Source of the DNA: Candidatus Rokuibacteriota bacterium
GTDB taxonomy: Bacteria > Methylomirabilota > Methylomirabilia > Rokubacteriales > CSP1-6
Direction of reading: 5' to 3'
NCBI GenBank assembly: GCA_003220615.1
Contig: QHTB01000166.1
Location: 1 to 44,874, forward strand
Length of the DNA stretch: 44,874 bases
Shown one piece after another: positions 19,166 through 32,949 of the stretch (position 1 is the stretch's first letter; every line of letters starts with the position of its first letter). The notes under the pieces were generated by a model that did no database searches, was not told where the DNA came from, and saw only the letters and a program-made list of their open reading frames with translations. A program made the translations under genes and the position numbers.

Positions 19166-20854
19166 CTACGCCTGGGCTGCGTCCTTCGCCTCGCGCGCCG
19201 CGCCGCGGGAACGCGGCCGGTCCATGTACCACTGCTGCAGGATCTGAAGGACGTTCGACACCGTCCAGTACAGGACGAGCCCCGCCGGGAGATTGAGGAA
19301 CATGAACGTGAAGACGAAGGGCATGACCAACATCATCTTCGCCTGACGGGGGTCGCCCGTCGTCGGCGTCATCTTCTGCTGCATGAACATCGTCACGCCC
19401 ATGAGGAGCGGCAGGACGTACGTTGGGTCGTGACTGGCGAGGTCGCAGATCCAGACATCGAATCCGAAGACGCGTCCGAAGCACAGGAAGGTTGCGTTCT
19501 GGAGCTCGACGGATACGGATAGCGCGAGGTACAGCGCGTAAAAGATGGGAATCTGCGCGATCATTGGCAGGCAGCCGCCCATCGGATTGACGTGGTGCTT
19601 GCGGTACAGGCCGAGCGTCTCTTCCTGCAGCTTCTTCGGGTCGTTCTTGTACTTAGTCCGCAGCGCGTTGACCTGCGGCTGAAGCGCCTGCATCGCCTTC
19701 ATCGACCGCATGCTCTTGACGGTGAGGGGATAGAACAGGACCTTCGAAACGACCGTGAGCAGGATGATGGCTACACCGTAGTTGCCGACGTAGTGGTAGA
19801 CCCACTTCATCAACTTCAGAATCGGAGCGCCGAGCCACTCCATCGGGAGTCCGCCATACTTCCGCGGAATCGGAAATCCGCCGAAGTTGAGGGTGCCTTC
19901 TAGCCCGTACGCGACGAGGCGCTCGTATTCCTTGGGCCCGATGTAGAACTCGACGCGGCCTTCCCACGCCTGCCCCGGAGCTATCGTCGGCGTCGCCTTG
20001 ACCGCGACGCTAACGATCCCATTCTTGGCGTCTCCCGCAGCCTCCCTGTTCGTTGCGAGCTTGAAACCCGGCGTCTTCGGGATCAAGGCTGCGAGGTACC
20101 ACGTGCTGTCGAGGCCGATCCACTCTCCCTCCAGCTCCTTGGCGGTGACAGCCCCCAGGTCATCGACACGATTGACGTGACCGCCCGAGGACCAGACGAC
20201 TTCGGTTGGGCGCTGACCGATGAACTTCTCTTCGGACGCTTTTTCATGTCGCCGAACGAACCACGGCAGCGCAATCGCGACCGTCTTCGGCTGCCCCGTC
20301 GGGTTTTCGATCCGGATATTTGCGTCGATGGAATAGCGGTCTGCCTGGAAGCGCAGGGTCTCCTTGATGACCGCTCCTGAAACGTCTCCGGTGAACACGA
20401 GATTGCCGGCTAGGGTGTCCGGTCCGAGCCGTAACACGTTGGAACCATTAATATTTAACGGGACTGGCTCTGGCGGGGTGTCCCCGGATGAGACGAGGAG
20501 ACCTGCCGGGCCGAACTCCCCGATCACGACCATCGGTTTCTCGCCGCGATACTTGAGCGTCCATTCGAGGAGCTTGGCGCCCTCACTACTCACGATCGCT
20601 CGAGACAACGGGCCATCCACCGCGGCGGTCCGCTGAGGCGGGCGGGCAACCGGAGCTCCAACGGGTGGAAGAGGCGATTGCGTTGGCGCCGCAGGTGGAG
20701 TGGCCGCGGCTGGACTCGCTGGCGCGGGCTGAGCCGCCGGGGCCTGGTGCTCCTGGGGCGGGGAAGACGGTTGGCTCGACGGGAAAAAATAGGCTTGATA
20801 GACGATGAGCAGCGCCGCCATCAGTACTGCGGCCAGAATCGCCCGCTTTTCCAT
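19166..20854 (-). CDS. yidC: Membrane protein insertase YidC
   Basis: YidC inserts and folds inner-membrane proteins, alone or with SecYEG. From ATG 20854 (562 aa): signal-anchor helix (MEKRAILAAVLMAALLIVYQ), a Pro/Ala/Gln-rich linker, a large periplasmic P1 domain (about residues 70-330), and the conserved five-helix insertase core (WVYHYVGNYGVAIILLTVVS, GGCLPMIAQIPIFYALYLAL, LVMPFVFTFMFLNLPAGLVL). The periplasmic domain is the Gram-negative layout. It starts 2 nt after yidD. The C-terminal tail is short and basic. It is followed directly by rsmG, with no jag, mnmE or mnmG between. Confidence 0.97.
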   Translation of the reverse strand: MEKRAILAAVLMAALLIVYQAYFFPSSQPSSPPQEHQAPAAQPAPASPAAATPPAAPTQSPLPPVGAPVARPPQRTAAVDGPLSRAIVSSEGAKLLEWTLKYRGEKPMVVIGEFGPAGLLVSSGDTPPEPVPLNINGSNVLRLGPDTLAGNLVFTGDVSGAVIKETLRFQADRYSIDANIRIENPTGQPKTVAIALPWFVRRHEKASEEKFIGQRPTEVVWSSGGHVNRVDDLGAVTAKELEGEWIGLDSTWYLAALIPKTPGFKLATNREAAGDAKNGIVSVAVKATPTIAPGQAWEGRVEFYIGPKEYERLVAYGLEGTLNFGGFPIPRKYGGLPMEWLGAPILKLMKWVYHYVGNYGVAIILLTVVSKVLFYPLTVKSMRSMKAMQALQPQVNALRTKYKNDPKKLQEETLGLYRKHHVNPMGGCLPMIAQIPIFYALYLALSVSVELQNATFLCFGRVFGFDVWICDLASHDPTYVLPLLMGVTMFMQQKMTPTTGDPRQAKMMLVMPFVFTFMFLNLPAGLVLYWTVSNVLQILQQWYMDRPRSRGAAREAKDAAQA

Positions 20855-20856
20855 CG

Positions 20857-21096
20857 TCACGCGCTCCGCGCCCGCGGTAGCGGCGGCGGATCGTATCCTC
20901 CCGGGTGAAACGGATGGCATCGCAAGAGCCGACGGACGGCAAGCCAGCCGCCGCGCCTGACGCCGTGTGCGATCAACACCAGCCGTGCGTATTCAGAGCA
21001 CGTCGGGGCAAAGCGACAGTGGCGCCCCAACACCGGAGACAGCAACACCTGATACCCGCTGACCAGCGCCACGACGGCGCGAGCCGGCCAGCTCAC
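20857..21096 (-). CDS. yidD: YidD, membrane protein insertion efficiency factor
   Basis: A 79-residue protein with the full family signature: VSGYQVLLSPVLGRHCRFAP, TCSEYARLVLIAHGVRRGGW, RRLLRCHPFHPGGYDPPP. It has one amphipathic N-terminal helix and three conserved cysteines. The start overlaps the rnpA stop by 4 nt. It assists YidC, encoded next. Confidence 0.96.
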   Translation of the reverse strand: MSWPARAVVALVSGYQVLLSPVLGRHCRFAPTCSEYARLVLIAHGVRRGGWLAVRRLLRCHPFHPGGYDPPPLPRARSA

Positions 21097-21410
21097 ACGG
21101 CCCTCCGCGGCAGCGCACCAAATGCACCGTGCAATTCGGCGATCAGCGCCGCAAATGGGCGCTCGAGGACGCCGCGCTTGGCGATCACCATCAGAGCCAC
21201 GCCGGTCGGCGCCGCGGTTCGCGTGGCTCGAAACGCCTCGCGCAGCCGTCGCCGTGCTCGGTTACGCGACGCCGCCCCCCGGATTTGTCGCGTCACTGCG
21301 AACCCCGCGCGGCGCGGTCCATCCGATTCGCGCCACAGGACAACGAGTGACGGACGATCAACACGCTTGCCTTGCTGAAAGAGCGCCTGAATTTCGGCGC
21401 TGGTGGTCAA
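21093..21410 (-). CDS. rnpA: Ribonuclease P protein component
   Basis: The protein partner of the RNase P RNA in tRNA 5' maturation. The signature AASRNRARRRLREAFR (RNR motif) is clear, as is RAGFAVTRQIRGA before it. Length is 105 aa from TTG 21410. The family usually has an Arg-Leu just at this point (here ERLTTSAEIQALFQQGKR), so the true N-terminus may be a few residues upstream, where no canonical start codon exists; TTG is accepted as the best choice. The gene lies between rpmH and yidD in the standard order. Confidence 0.93.
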   Translation of the reverse strand: MTTSAEIQALFQQGKRVDRPSLVVLWRESDGPRRAGFAVTRQIRGAASRNRARRRLREAFRATRTAAPTGVALMVIAKRGVLERPFAALIAELHGAFGALPRRAV

Positions 21411-21436
21411 CCGCTCACGGCGAGGAAATCGGCCGG

Positions 21437-21571
21437 TTACACGGTCAGCCGTTTGCGCCCCTTCGCCCGCCGGCGCTTGAGCACCTTCCGCCCGCCCTTC
21501 GTCTTCATGCGCTCGCGGAAGCCGTGCGTCTTGGCTCGCCGCCGACGATTCGGTTGAAACGTGCGCTTCAT
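21437..21571 (-). CDS. rpmH: 50S ribosomal protein L34
   Basis: A 44-residue basic protein: [20 protein letters not shown], then [20 protein letters not shown] and RLTV. This is the complete L34 sequence pattern. A GGGGGA ribosome site precedes ATG 21571, and a strong promoter lies upstream. It is the first gene left of the origin. Confidence 0.98.
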   Translation of the reverse strand: MKRTFQPNRRRRAKTHGFRERMKTKGGRKVLKRRRAKGRKRLTV

Positions 21572-21607
21572 GTAGGCAATTCCCCCTCGGAATCGTAAAG
21601 CCGACGT

Positions 21608-21636
21608 AGTGTAGGCACCGGCTCCGGGCAAGTCAA
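21608..21636 (-). promoter_or_regulatory. Sigma70-type promoter of rpmH
   Basis: On the minus strand TTGACT (21636-21631) and TACACT (21613-21608) are 17 nt apart. The start point would lie near 21600, about 30 nt before the rpmH ATG. It should drive rpmH-rnpA-yidD-yidC and perhaps rsmG. Confidence 0.8.
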
Positions 21637-21766
21637 CTTTGCCAAGACCCTTGCGACGGCGTTTTGCCGTGTGTTACGGTGCCGCATCCTGATCGCCTGG
21701 GGATGTGTTGGCTCTTCGTGTCGCTCCGCTCCGATGAGAAACATCCGATGACAGCGTTCTGCCCGG

Positions 21767-21786
21767 CTATCCACATCTGTGGATAA
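21767..21786. promoter_or_regulatory. oriC: DnaA-box inverted pair in the rpmH-dnaA intergenic region (oriC candidate)
   Basis: CTATCCACA (21767-21775) and TGTGGATAA (21778-21786, the reverse of the perfect box TTATCCACA) face each other across 2 nt. They end 28 nt before the dnaA start and could serve origin binding, dnaA autoregulation or both. Gene orientation flips here: rpmH and genes to its left run left, dnaA and genes to its right run right. Confidence 0.8.
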
Positions 21787-21813
21787 CGGTGTGCGTAACC
21801 TGGGGTTCCGCCT

Positions 21814-23133
21814 GTGTTAGAAGGTCTTTGGGCGCGCGTGCTGGACGCCGCGGGCCGGCACCTCCCGGCCGCCGTGATGGATACCTGGTTTCATCCATGC
21901 CACCTCGTCGCCGTCGAGGGTGATCATCTTCGTATCGGTGCGCCCAACAAGTTCCATCGCGATTGGGTCTTCCAGCACCATTGGGACGTCCTCCAGACCG
22001 CGGCCCGGGAAGCTCTCGGTGGGCAACCGCGCCTTTCGATCGTGGTCGTCGAGGAGAACTCGTCGCCGACGCCCGCGCCACCACCACGCTCCCCGGCGCC
22101 CCCTGGTGGTCGTGTCGAGGGATTGAATCCGCGATACACCTTCGATTCCTTCGTCGTCGGGTCATCGAACCAGTTCGCTCAGGCGGCCTCCCAGGCCGTC
22201 GCCGAGTTGCCGTCGAGGGCCTACAACCCGCTCTTCATCTACGGAGGGGTCGGACTGGGCAAGACGCATCTACTCCACGCGGTCGGCCATCAGACGAGCC
22301 GCCTGTTTCCGGCGATGGCCGTCGCGTATCTGTCGTCGGAGCGATTCACCAATGAGTTGATCAATGCGATTCGCTACGATCGGACGGCCGAGTTCCGCGC
22401 GCGCTATCGCAACATCGATCTCCTGCTGATCGACGATATCCAGTTCATCTCGGGGAAGGAGCGGACGCAGGAAGAGTTCTTCCACACGTTCAACGATCTG
22501 TACGAGTCGCGAAAGCAGATCATCGTCTCGAGCGATTGCTCGCCGAAGGATATCCCCGAGATCGAAGAACGCCTCCGCTCGCGCTTCGAATGGGGCCTTA
22601 TCGCGGACATCCAGCCCCCCGACTTCGAAACGCGTGTGGCGATCCTGCGCAAGAAGGCCGCGCTCGAGCGCGTCCTCCTCGAGGACGACGTCGCGTTTCT
22701 CATCGCCGGCCGCATCAAGTCGAACATCCGCGAGCTGGAGGGTTCGCTGACGCGGATGATCGCCTTCTGCGCCCTGACCGGGCGCGAGATGAGTGTCGAG
22801 CTCGCTCAGGAAGTGCTCGCTGACCTCTGGGGCGAAGATGAAAAGGTCATCACCATCGATCAGGTCCAGCGCAAGGTCAGCGACTTCTTCGGCGTGAAAG
22901 TCTCCGATCTCAAGGCCAAGAACCGGACCAAGGCCGTGGCCTTCCCGCGCCAGGTGGCGATGTACCTGGCCCGACAGCTGACGCACGCGTCGCTCGCCGA
23001 GGTCGGTCGGGCGTTCGGTGGCAAGGATCACACCACGGTGCTGCACGCCGTGGACAAGATTCAGTCCCTCGTGCAGGAAGACCCCAAACTCAAGAAGACC
23101 ATCGAGGGACTTATCCAGGGCGTCCAGCTGTGA
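21814..23133 (+). CDS. dnaA: Chromosomal replication initiator DnaA
   Basis: DnaA binds DnaA boxes and melts the origin. From GTG 21814 (439 aa): domain I (WARVLDAAGRHLPAAVMDTW), a short Pro-rich linker (residues 82-100), the AAA+ domain with Walker A GGVGLGKTHLLHAVGH (144-159), Walker B LLLIDDIQFISGKERTQEEF and RSRFEWGLIADIQPPDFETR, and domain IV with the DNA-binding signature QLTHASLAEVGRAFGGKDHT. Length is normal. It opens the rightward replication gene string. Confidence 0.98.
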   Translation: MLEGLWARVLDAAGRHLPAAVMDTWFHPCHLVAVEGDHLRIGAPNKFHRDWVFQHHWDVLQTAAREALGGQPRLSIVVVEENSSPTPAPPPRSPAPPGGRVEGLNPRYTFDSFVVGSSNQFAQAASQAVAELPSRAYNPLFIYGGVGLGKTHLLHAVGHQTSRLFPAMAVAYLSSERFTNELINAIRYDRTAEFRARYRNIDLLLIDDIQFISGKERTQEEFFHTFNDLYESRKQIIVSSDCSPKDIPEIEERLRSRFEWGLIADIQPPDFETRVAILRKKAALERVLLEDDVAFLIAGRIKSNIRELEGSLTRMIAFCALTGREMSVELAQEVLADLWGEDEKVITIDQVQRKVSDFFGVKVSDLKAKNRTKAVAFPRQVAMYLARQLTHASLAEVGRAFGGKDHTTVLHAVDKIQSLVQEDPKLKKTIEGLIQGVQL

Positions 23134-23296
23134 TCCACCGCCCCGCGGTCCCCATCAACATCGTTGTCCCCCGTGGCGCCACGGTTCAAGCTCCAGAGAT
23201 CGCGGCGTTTTTTTCGATCAAGCGCTATCCACATCGCTCGACGTCTCTTACGACTACGCTGTTGTTTCTTTCTTCTTCCTGACAAGGGAGAACTGT
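23134..23296. promoter_or_regulatory. dnaA-dnaN intergenic region with a DnaA box and AT-rich tract
   Basis: CTATCCACA at 23225-23233 repeats the box found left of dnaA, with the same following TC. A run of seven T's precedes it, and a T-rich stretch (TTGTTTCTTTCTTCTTCC) follows at about 23262-23279 before the dnaN ribosome site (AGGGAG). This could be a second origin element or a dnaN control site. Confidence 0.5.
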
Positions 23297-24391
23297 ATGG
23301 AAGTCGTTCTCGACCGCGACCAGTTCCTCAAGGGCCTGCAGATGGTCCACAACATCGTGGAACCACGGCAGACCCTGCCAATCCTCGCCAACGTCCTGCT
23401 CGAAGCCGAGGACGAGACGATTCGCGTGACCGCCACCGATCTCGAGGTCGGTGCCCGCGTATCGGTCCCGGCGAAGGTCGCCAGTAAGGGGGCGATCACG
23501 CTGTCGGCGCGCAAGCTCGCCGAGATCGTGAAGGAACTACCGGCGGCTGGTCTCACGCTGAAAGTGGGCGAGAGTGCCGCCGTCAACTTGCGCTGTGCCG
23601 GTGTCAACTATCGCCTCGTCGGCTTGGCGTCCGACGATTTTCCGGCGGTGGTACCGGCCGCGCCGCCGGCGTGGCTGACCCTTGAGGCCAAGACGCTTCG
23701 CGAGATGCTGGCTCAGACGAGCTTCGCGGTCTCGCACGACGAGAGTCGCTTTGCGCTGAACGGCGTGCTGTTCGTGTTTCAACCGAAGGAGATTCGCCTC
23801 GTTGCGACCGACGGCCACCGGCTCGCCATCGCCAACCGAGGCGTCGGGCACGGCCTGAGCGGTGTCACGGGCATCGTTCCGCGTAAGGCCGTCACCGAGA
23901 TCATGCGCGTGCTCGGCTCGACCGAGGACGTCCAGATCGCCATCACCGAAAACCAGTTCGTGATGCAGATGCCGAACTTCGTCATGACGGCCCGGCTGAT
24001 CGAGGGGCAGTTCCCGAACTACGAGGCGGTGCTGCCGAAGAATCATCCAGGACGATTGGCCATCAAGCGCACCGCGCTCGTGGCCGGCTTGCGGCGAGTA
24101 TCCGTGATGGCCGAGGAACGCAACAAGCCTGTGCGATTCTCGCTGACGCCGGGGACGCTGACGCTGGCCGCGGCCAGCCACGATCTTGGCGAGGCCGAGG
24201 AAACGCTGGAGGTCGATTACGCCGGCGCCGAGCTCACGATCGGCTTCAATTCGCGCTACGTGCTCGACGCGCTCGCGCCGATGGAAAAGGACGACGTCGT
24301 CATCGAATTGAAGGACAGTTTGAGCCCCGGAGTCATGAAAAGCGCCCAGGAAGAGGGCTACTGCTGTGTTATAATGCCTATGCGTATTTAG
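23297..24391 (+). CDS. dnaN: DNA polymerase III beta subunit (sliding clamp)
   Basis: The clamp that tethers Pol III to DNA. From ATG 23297 (364 aa; AGGGAG ribosome site 9 nt upstream) the three clamp domains are visible: MEVVLDRDQFLKGLQMVHNI with RQTLPILANVLLEAEDE, then ESRFALNGVLFVFQPKEIRL and VATDGHRLAIANRG, then GFNSRYVLDALAPMEKDDVV and the C-terminal VIMPMRI. The frame is open upstream to 23018, inside dnaA, but family length supports this start. Confidence 0.98.
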   Translation: MEVVLDRDQFLKGLQMVHNIVEPRQTLPILANVLLEAEDETIRVTATDLEVGARVSVPAKVASKGAITLSARKLAEIVKELPAAGLTLKVGESAAVNLRCAGVNYRLVGLASDDFPAVVPAAPPAWLTLEAKTLREMLAQTSFAVSHDESRFALNGVLFVFQPKEIRLVATDGHRLAIANRGVGHGLSGVTGIVPRKAVTEIMRVLGSTEDVQIAITENQFVMQMPNFVMTARLIEGQFPNYEAVLPKNHPGRLAIKRTALVAGLRRVSVMAEERNKPVRFSLTPGTLTLAAASHDLGEAEETLEVDYAGAELTIGFNSRYVLDALAPMEKDDVVIELKDSLSPGVMKSAQEEGYCCVIMPMRI

Positions 24392-24427
24392 TGAGGATTT
24401 CGCTCTGAATACAGGAGCTCAACCAGG

Positions 24428-27864
<3,437 letters not shown>

Positions 27865-27918
27865 GCGCGTGACCGATTCTGGCACCGATTGACGTCCAGA
27901 CTGCGGAAGGGAAGCGAC

Positions 27919-28157
27919 ATGGCAGTTCGCCGGGCGAAGCGTAAGCATTCCCTGGAAGATCGAGTTACGAATTCCGGCGCTGGAGCAAGGCCGGGAGCTC
28001 ACTCAATCTGCACATTTACGCGAAGCGGGAGAACCTCGGCGAGGTCGACATCGGACGCGGGTCGTTGTACTAGCGGGGGCTGAAGCGGCAGCTGTGGATG
28101 CGAACCTCGTGGCGCAACCTTGCAGAGGGGATGAATCAGCTCGCGTATCAGCCGTAG
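27919..28157 (+). pseudogene. Broken small gene between gyrB and gyrA
   Basis: A good ribosome site (GGAAGGGAAG) precedes ATG 27919, and the frame begins MAVRRAKRKHSLEDRVT. From about 27969 a sensible continuation is in another frame (EFRRWSKAGSSLNLHIYAKR, then ENLGEVDIGRGSLY), which hits TAG where tryptophan would fit, then continues RGLKRQLWMRTSWRNLAEGM up to NQLAYQP and a final TAG. The reconstructed product is about 79 residues. I do not recognise a family with confidence. Two lesions (one frameshift, one stop) suggest a dead gene; sequencing error cannot be excluded. Confidence 0.5.
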
Positions 28158-28185
28158 GCCTAGCGGACAGATCGTAAGGAGAGCA

Positions 28186-30621
28186 ATGCCCGACCGCCAG
28201 ATCAACGCCCCGATCGAAGAGGAGATGCGGAAGTCGTACCTCGACTACGCGATGTCCGTCATCGTCGGACGCGCGTTGCCCGACATTCGCGACGGCCTCA
28301 AGCCCGTCCACCGCCGCGTGCTCTACACGATGCAGCTGCTCGGCCTGGCCTCGAACCGCGGCTACAAGAAGGCGGCTCGCGTCGTCGGCGACTGCATGGG
28401 CAAGTTCCATCCCCACGGCGACTCGGCCATCTACGACGCGCTCGTGCGGATGGTTCAGGAGTTCTCGCTGCGGTACCCGCTCGTCGACGGGCAGGGAAAC
28501 TTCGGTTCAATCGATGGCGACCCGGCCGCGGCGATGCGCTACACCGAAGCGCGCATGGCCCGGATTGCCCACGAGATGCTCGCCGACATCGACAAGGACA
28601 CTGTCGACTTCGCGCCGAACTACGACGACAACGAGACGGAGCCGATCGTCCTGCCGACGCGGATCCCCAATCTCCTCGTCAACGGCTCGGCGGGCATCGC
28701 GGTTGGGATGGCCACCAACATTCCGCCGCACAACCTCACCGAGGTCGTCAACGGGTTGGTGATGCTGATCGATCAGCCGGACACCACGATCGAGCAGCTC
28801 ATGACTGTCATCACGGGCCCGGATTTTCCGACGGCGGGCTCCATTTACGGCACCAGCGGCATCCGAGAGGCATACACGACTGGACGGGGCACGATTACCC
28901 TGAGGGCCAAGGCACATTCCGAGAAACTGCGCGGCGGCCGAGAAGCGATCATCGTCACCGAACTTCCATATCAAGTAAACAAGGCGACCTTAATCGAGAA
29001 GATCTCCGAGCTTAGCCGCGAGAAGAAAATCGAAGGGGTCTCCGAGATCAGGGACGAGTCCAACCGAGAGGGCATTCGTCTGGTGCTTGAACTGGGCAGG
29101 GGCGAAATACCCCAGATCCTCCTCAACCAGCTCTACACGCACACCCAGATGCGGACAACGTTCGGCATCATCATGCTGGCGCTGGTCGGCCGGCGGCCTC
29201 AGGTGGTCGACCTCAAGGAGATGCTCGAAGCGTTCATCAAGTTCCGCCGCGAGGTCGTCACGCGGCGCACGCGCTACGACCTGGTCCGCGCCGAGGAGCG
29301 CGCCCACATTCTGGCCGGCCTCCGCAAAGCCGTCGAGCAGCTCGATCTCGTCATCCGGATCATCCGCCAGGCCGCCAACGCCGACGCCGCGCGCGACGCC
29401 CTTATGAGCCGGCTGGACCTCACCGAGGTCCAGGCTAAGGCGATCCTCGACATGCAACTCCGCCGGCTGGCCGCGCTCGAGCGCCAGAAGATCATCGAAG
29501 AGCACGAGGAGACGCTGAAGCTGATCGAAGAGCTGAAGTCGATCCTCGCCTCCGACGTCAAGCTGATGGGGATCATCAAGACCGAGCTCCAGGCGGTCAA
29601 AGACGAGTACGGCGACGGGCGCCGCACGGAGATCCTCACCGAGACGACCGAGCTGACCGTTGAGGACCTGCTGGCCGACGAGGAAATGGTCGTCACGATC
29701 ACGCGCTCCGGGTACATCAAGCGGACGCACGTGGAGGCCTACCGCAGCCAGCGTCGCGGCGGCAAGGGCGTGACCGGGATGGAGACGAAGGAAGAGGACA
29801 TCGTCGAAGACCTCTTCGTCGCGTCTACCCATGCCTTCCTGCTGTTCTTCACCAACCTCGGCAAGGTCCACTGGCTGAAGGTGCACGAGATCCCCGAGGG
29901 CGGACGCCAGGCCAAGGGCAAGGCGATGGTCAACCTCCTGTCCCTGGGCGAGAACGAGCACGTGGCGACCTGCGTGCCCGTCCGCGATTTCGCTGCCGGT
30001 GGCTACGTTTTCTTCGTCACCCGCCAGGGTAAGGTGAAGAAGACCGACCTCGACGCCTACTCCCACCCGCGCGCCGGTGGTATCCAGGCCATCGGCCTCG
30101 AGGATGGGGACGAGGTCATCGCGGTCCGGCGCACCGACGGCCAGCGTGAGGTGATGATCGCGACCAAGGCCGGCATGGCGATCCGCTTCGCGGAAGACGA
30201 GGTGCGACCGATGGGCCGCGGCGCCGCCGGTGTGCGCGGCATCGATGTGGAGGAAGGCGACGAGGTCATCGCCGCCGACGTCGTGGTCGAGGGCGCCACC
30301 ATCCTCACGGTGAGCGAACGGGGGTTCGGGAAGCGGACGCCGCTCGAGGAATACCGGCTGCAGGGCCGCGCCGGCAAGGGAATCATCGACATCAAGACCG
30401 GTGGCCGCAACGGCAACGTGGTCGGGATGCTCCAGGTGCGCGACGGCGATGACCTTCTGGTCGTCACCACCAAGGGCAAACTGATCCGGATCCACTCCGG
30501 CGACGTCTCGTCGCAAGGCCGCAACACCATGGGCGTGCGCATCATCGACCTCGAGGCTGACGACAAGGTCGGCTCGATCGCGCGCGTGGAAGCCGAGCAG
30601 CCCGCGCCCGAAGCGCAGTAA
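28186..30621 (+). CDS. gyrA: DNA gyrase subunit A
   Basis: The DNA-cutting subunit of gyrase, 811 aa, ATG preceded by AAGGAGAG. The N-terminal core has [20 protein letters not shown], the quinolone region [15 protein letters not shown] (Ser and Asp wild-type), [20 protein letters not shown] with the active-site Tyr and [12 protein letters not shown]. The C-terminal beta-pinwheel carries the GyrA box QRRGGKG (in [14 protein letters not shown]), which identifies it as gyrase rather than topoisomerase IV. About 28840-29110 is less GC-biased than the rest. Confidence 0.98.
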   Translation: MPDRQINAPIEEEMRKSYLDYAMSVIVGRALPDIRDGLKPVHRRVLYTMQLLGLASNRGYKKAARVVGDCMGKFHPHGDSAIYDALVRMVQEFSLRYPLVDGQGNFGSIDGDPAAAMRYTEARMARIAHEMLADIDKDTVDFAPNYDDNETEPIVLPTRIPNLLVNGSAGIAVGMATNIPPHNLTEVVNGLVMLIDQPDTTIEQLMTVITGPDFPTAGSIYGTSGIREAYTTGRGTITLRAKAHSEKLRGGREAIIVTELPYQVNKATLIEKISELSREKKIEGVSEIRDESNREGIRLVLELGRGEIPQILLNQLYTHTQMRTTFGIIMLALVGRRPQVVDLKEMLEAFIKFRREVVTRRTRYDLVRAEERAHILAGLRKAVEQLDLVIRIIRQAANADAARDALMSRLDLTEVQAKAILDMQLRRLAALERQKIIEEHEETLKLIEELKSILASDVKLMGIIKTELQAVKDEYGDGRRTEILTETTELTVEDLLADEEMVVTITRSGYIKRTHVEAYRSQRRGGKGVTGMETKEEDIVEDLFVASTHAFLLFFTNLGKVHWLKVHEIPEGGRQAKGKAMVNLLSLGENEHVATCVPVRDFAAGGYVFFVTRQGKVKKTDLDAYSHPRAGGIQAIGLEDGDEVIAVRRTDGQREVMIATKAGMAIRFAEDEVRPMGRGAAGVRGIDVEEGDEVIAADVVVEGATILTVSERGFGKRTPLEEYRLQGRAGKGIIDIKTGGRNGNVVGMLQVRDGDDLLVVTTKGKLIRIHSGDVSSQGRNTMGVRIIDLEADDKVGSIARVEAEQPAPEAQ

Positions 30622-30630
30622 CATTCGCCC

Positions 30631-31929
<1,299 letters not shown>

Positions 31930-31944
31930 GACAATCGGACGACC

Positions 31945-32033
31945 GGAGGGCTAGCCTCAACTGGTAAGGCAGTGGACTTGAAATCCACCGGGGCGCAAGC
32001 CCCTTGGGGGTTCGAATCCCTCGCCCTCCGCCA
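31945..32033 (+). tRNA. tRNA-Ser (anticodon UGA)
   Basis: A class II tRNA, 89 nt. Acceptor arms are GGAGGGC/GCCCTCC, anticodon stem GTGGA/TCCAC with loop CTTGAAA (anticodon TGA), long variable arm GGGGCGCAAGCCCC, T arm GGGGGTTCGAATCCC and encoded CCA. It is probably co-transcribed with serS, since no promoter fits the 15-nt gap. Its 3' 59 nt recur at 34817 and its last 24 nt at 36289, marking it as an integration target. Confidence 0.96.
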
Positions 32034-32118
32034 ACTTACACGACAGCCGCCGCCATCGCTCTCCGGTGAAACTGCCCTGACTCTCCGATTTCCTCATCGG
32101 GGCGCCACCCCCGCACAC

Positions 32119-32235
32119 CTTCCCGTCGAGCAGCCCACGAAGTTTGAATTGGTCATCAACCTTACGACCGCCAAGATCCTCGGTCTGACAATCCCCCAAT
32201 CGTTGCTGCTACCCGCGGATCAGGTGATCGAGTGA
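32119..32235 (+). pseudogene. C-terminal fragment of a PF04392-type ABC substrate-binding protein
   Basis: Only the last 38 codons remain: [20 protein letters not shown], then [18 protein letters not shown] and a stop. The intact gene at 34965-35960 ends LPLRQATRFELVINNRTAKA and LGLTIPPSLLLRADEVIE, so homology is certain. The body of the gene is missing; the fragment starts 85 nt after tRNA-Ser(UGA). Confidence 0.75.
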
Positions 32236-32236
32236 C

Positions 32237-32395
32237 CGATCCGCCTGGCAGCATCCGGGGCTGCGCGTCCAGCGTCTCATCCGCTCGATCGTCGACGTGC
32301 GCCGGGACCTGGTGACGCGGCCGGTGACGAAATCGACGCTAAAGGACGCGCTTCGCGAGCCGGAGAAGATCAGGCGCGCCGGCTGGAGGAAGTGA
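32237..32395 (+). pseudogene. Open fragment coupled to the following lipoprotein gene
   Basis: An open frame without its own start, reading WQHPGLRVQRLIRSIVDVRR, then DLVTRPVTKSTLKDALREPE and KIRRAGWRK, ends in a TGA that overlaps the GTG start of the next gene (GTGA). It looks like the 3' end of a gene cut off by the junction with the substrate-binding-protein fragment. No family recognised; chance coding cannot be excluded. Confidence 0.3.
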
Positions 32396-32949
32396 TCCGG
32401 GCGCTCCGAGCGCTCCCATGGGGATCTGTGATCGCCGTGCTGATCGTCGCCGGCTGCGCCGCCCTCGCGCCAGCCCGGGCCACCGATCCGAAGCTGCAGC
32501 CCTGGCAGGACTTCGCCGATGCCACCGCGAAGGCTTACGGGAAGTGGTATGCGCCACGGGTCGAGTACGCGCTGCCGAACAGCCCCTACGAGGGCGCACG
32601 CTGGTCGCTCGGAACGATTTACGTGCGGGGGGAACTACTCGATCAGCTCAACATGCCACTGCTCTTCGCCCACGAGCTCGGGCACTACGTGCTCGAGCAT
32701 CGGAGTTCCAGCCCTCAGGTCGAGATGGAGGCGAACGCGCAGGCCGTGGAGATTCTCGTGCGCGTGCGCCGGGTCGACGAACTGCAGGCGCTGACGGCCT
32801 TCCATGGCTACCTGCTCTCCGTGCACCGATCGCAGGCGAGTCGCGGCGTGCTGCCGGGGCACGCGTCGGCATGCCAGGAGATCGCCGACCTGGTGCGCCG
32901 CTACCCCAAGCACGAGACCGTGACGCGCACGTGGGAATGCGCGAAGTGA
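32392..32949 (+). CDS. HELGH zinc-metallopeptidase-like lipoprotein
   Basis: A 185-residue protein from GTG 32392. It has a lipoprotein-like signal (WGSVIAVLIVAGCAAL; lipobox Cys near residue 22) and a zinc motif HELGHYVLEH (residues 94-103), with a downstream glutamate in EMEANAQAVEILV (about 111-123) placed as the third ligand is in M48-type peptidases. It is smaller than typical M48 proteins and lacks their membrane helices. Expected location: periplasm, lipid-anchored. It is the best preserved gene between the first two tRNA-Ser repeats, so it may be cargo. The role is unknown. Confidence 0.7.
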   Translation: MIRALRALPWGSVIAVLIVAGCAALAPARATDPKLQPWQDFADATAKAYGKWYAPRVEYALPNSPYEGARWSLGTIYVRGELLDQLNMPLLFAHELGHYVLEHRSSSPQVEMEANAQAVEILVRVRRVDELQALTAFHGYLLSVHRSQASRGVLPGHASACQEIADLVRRYPKHETVTRTWECAK

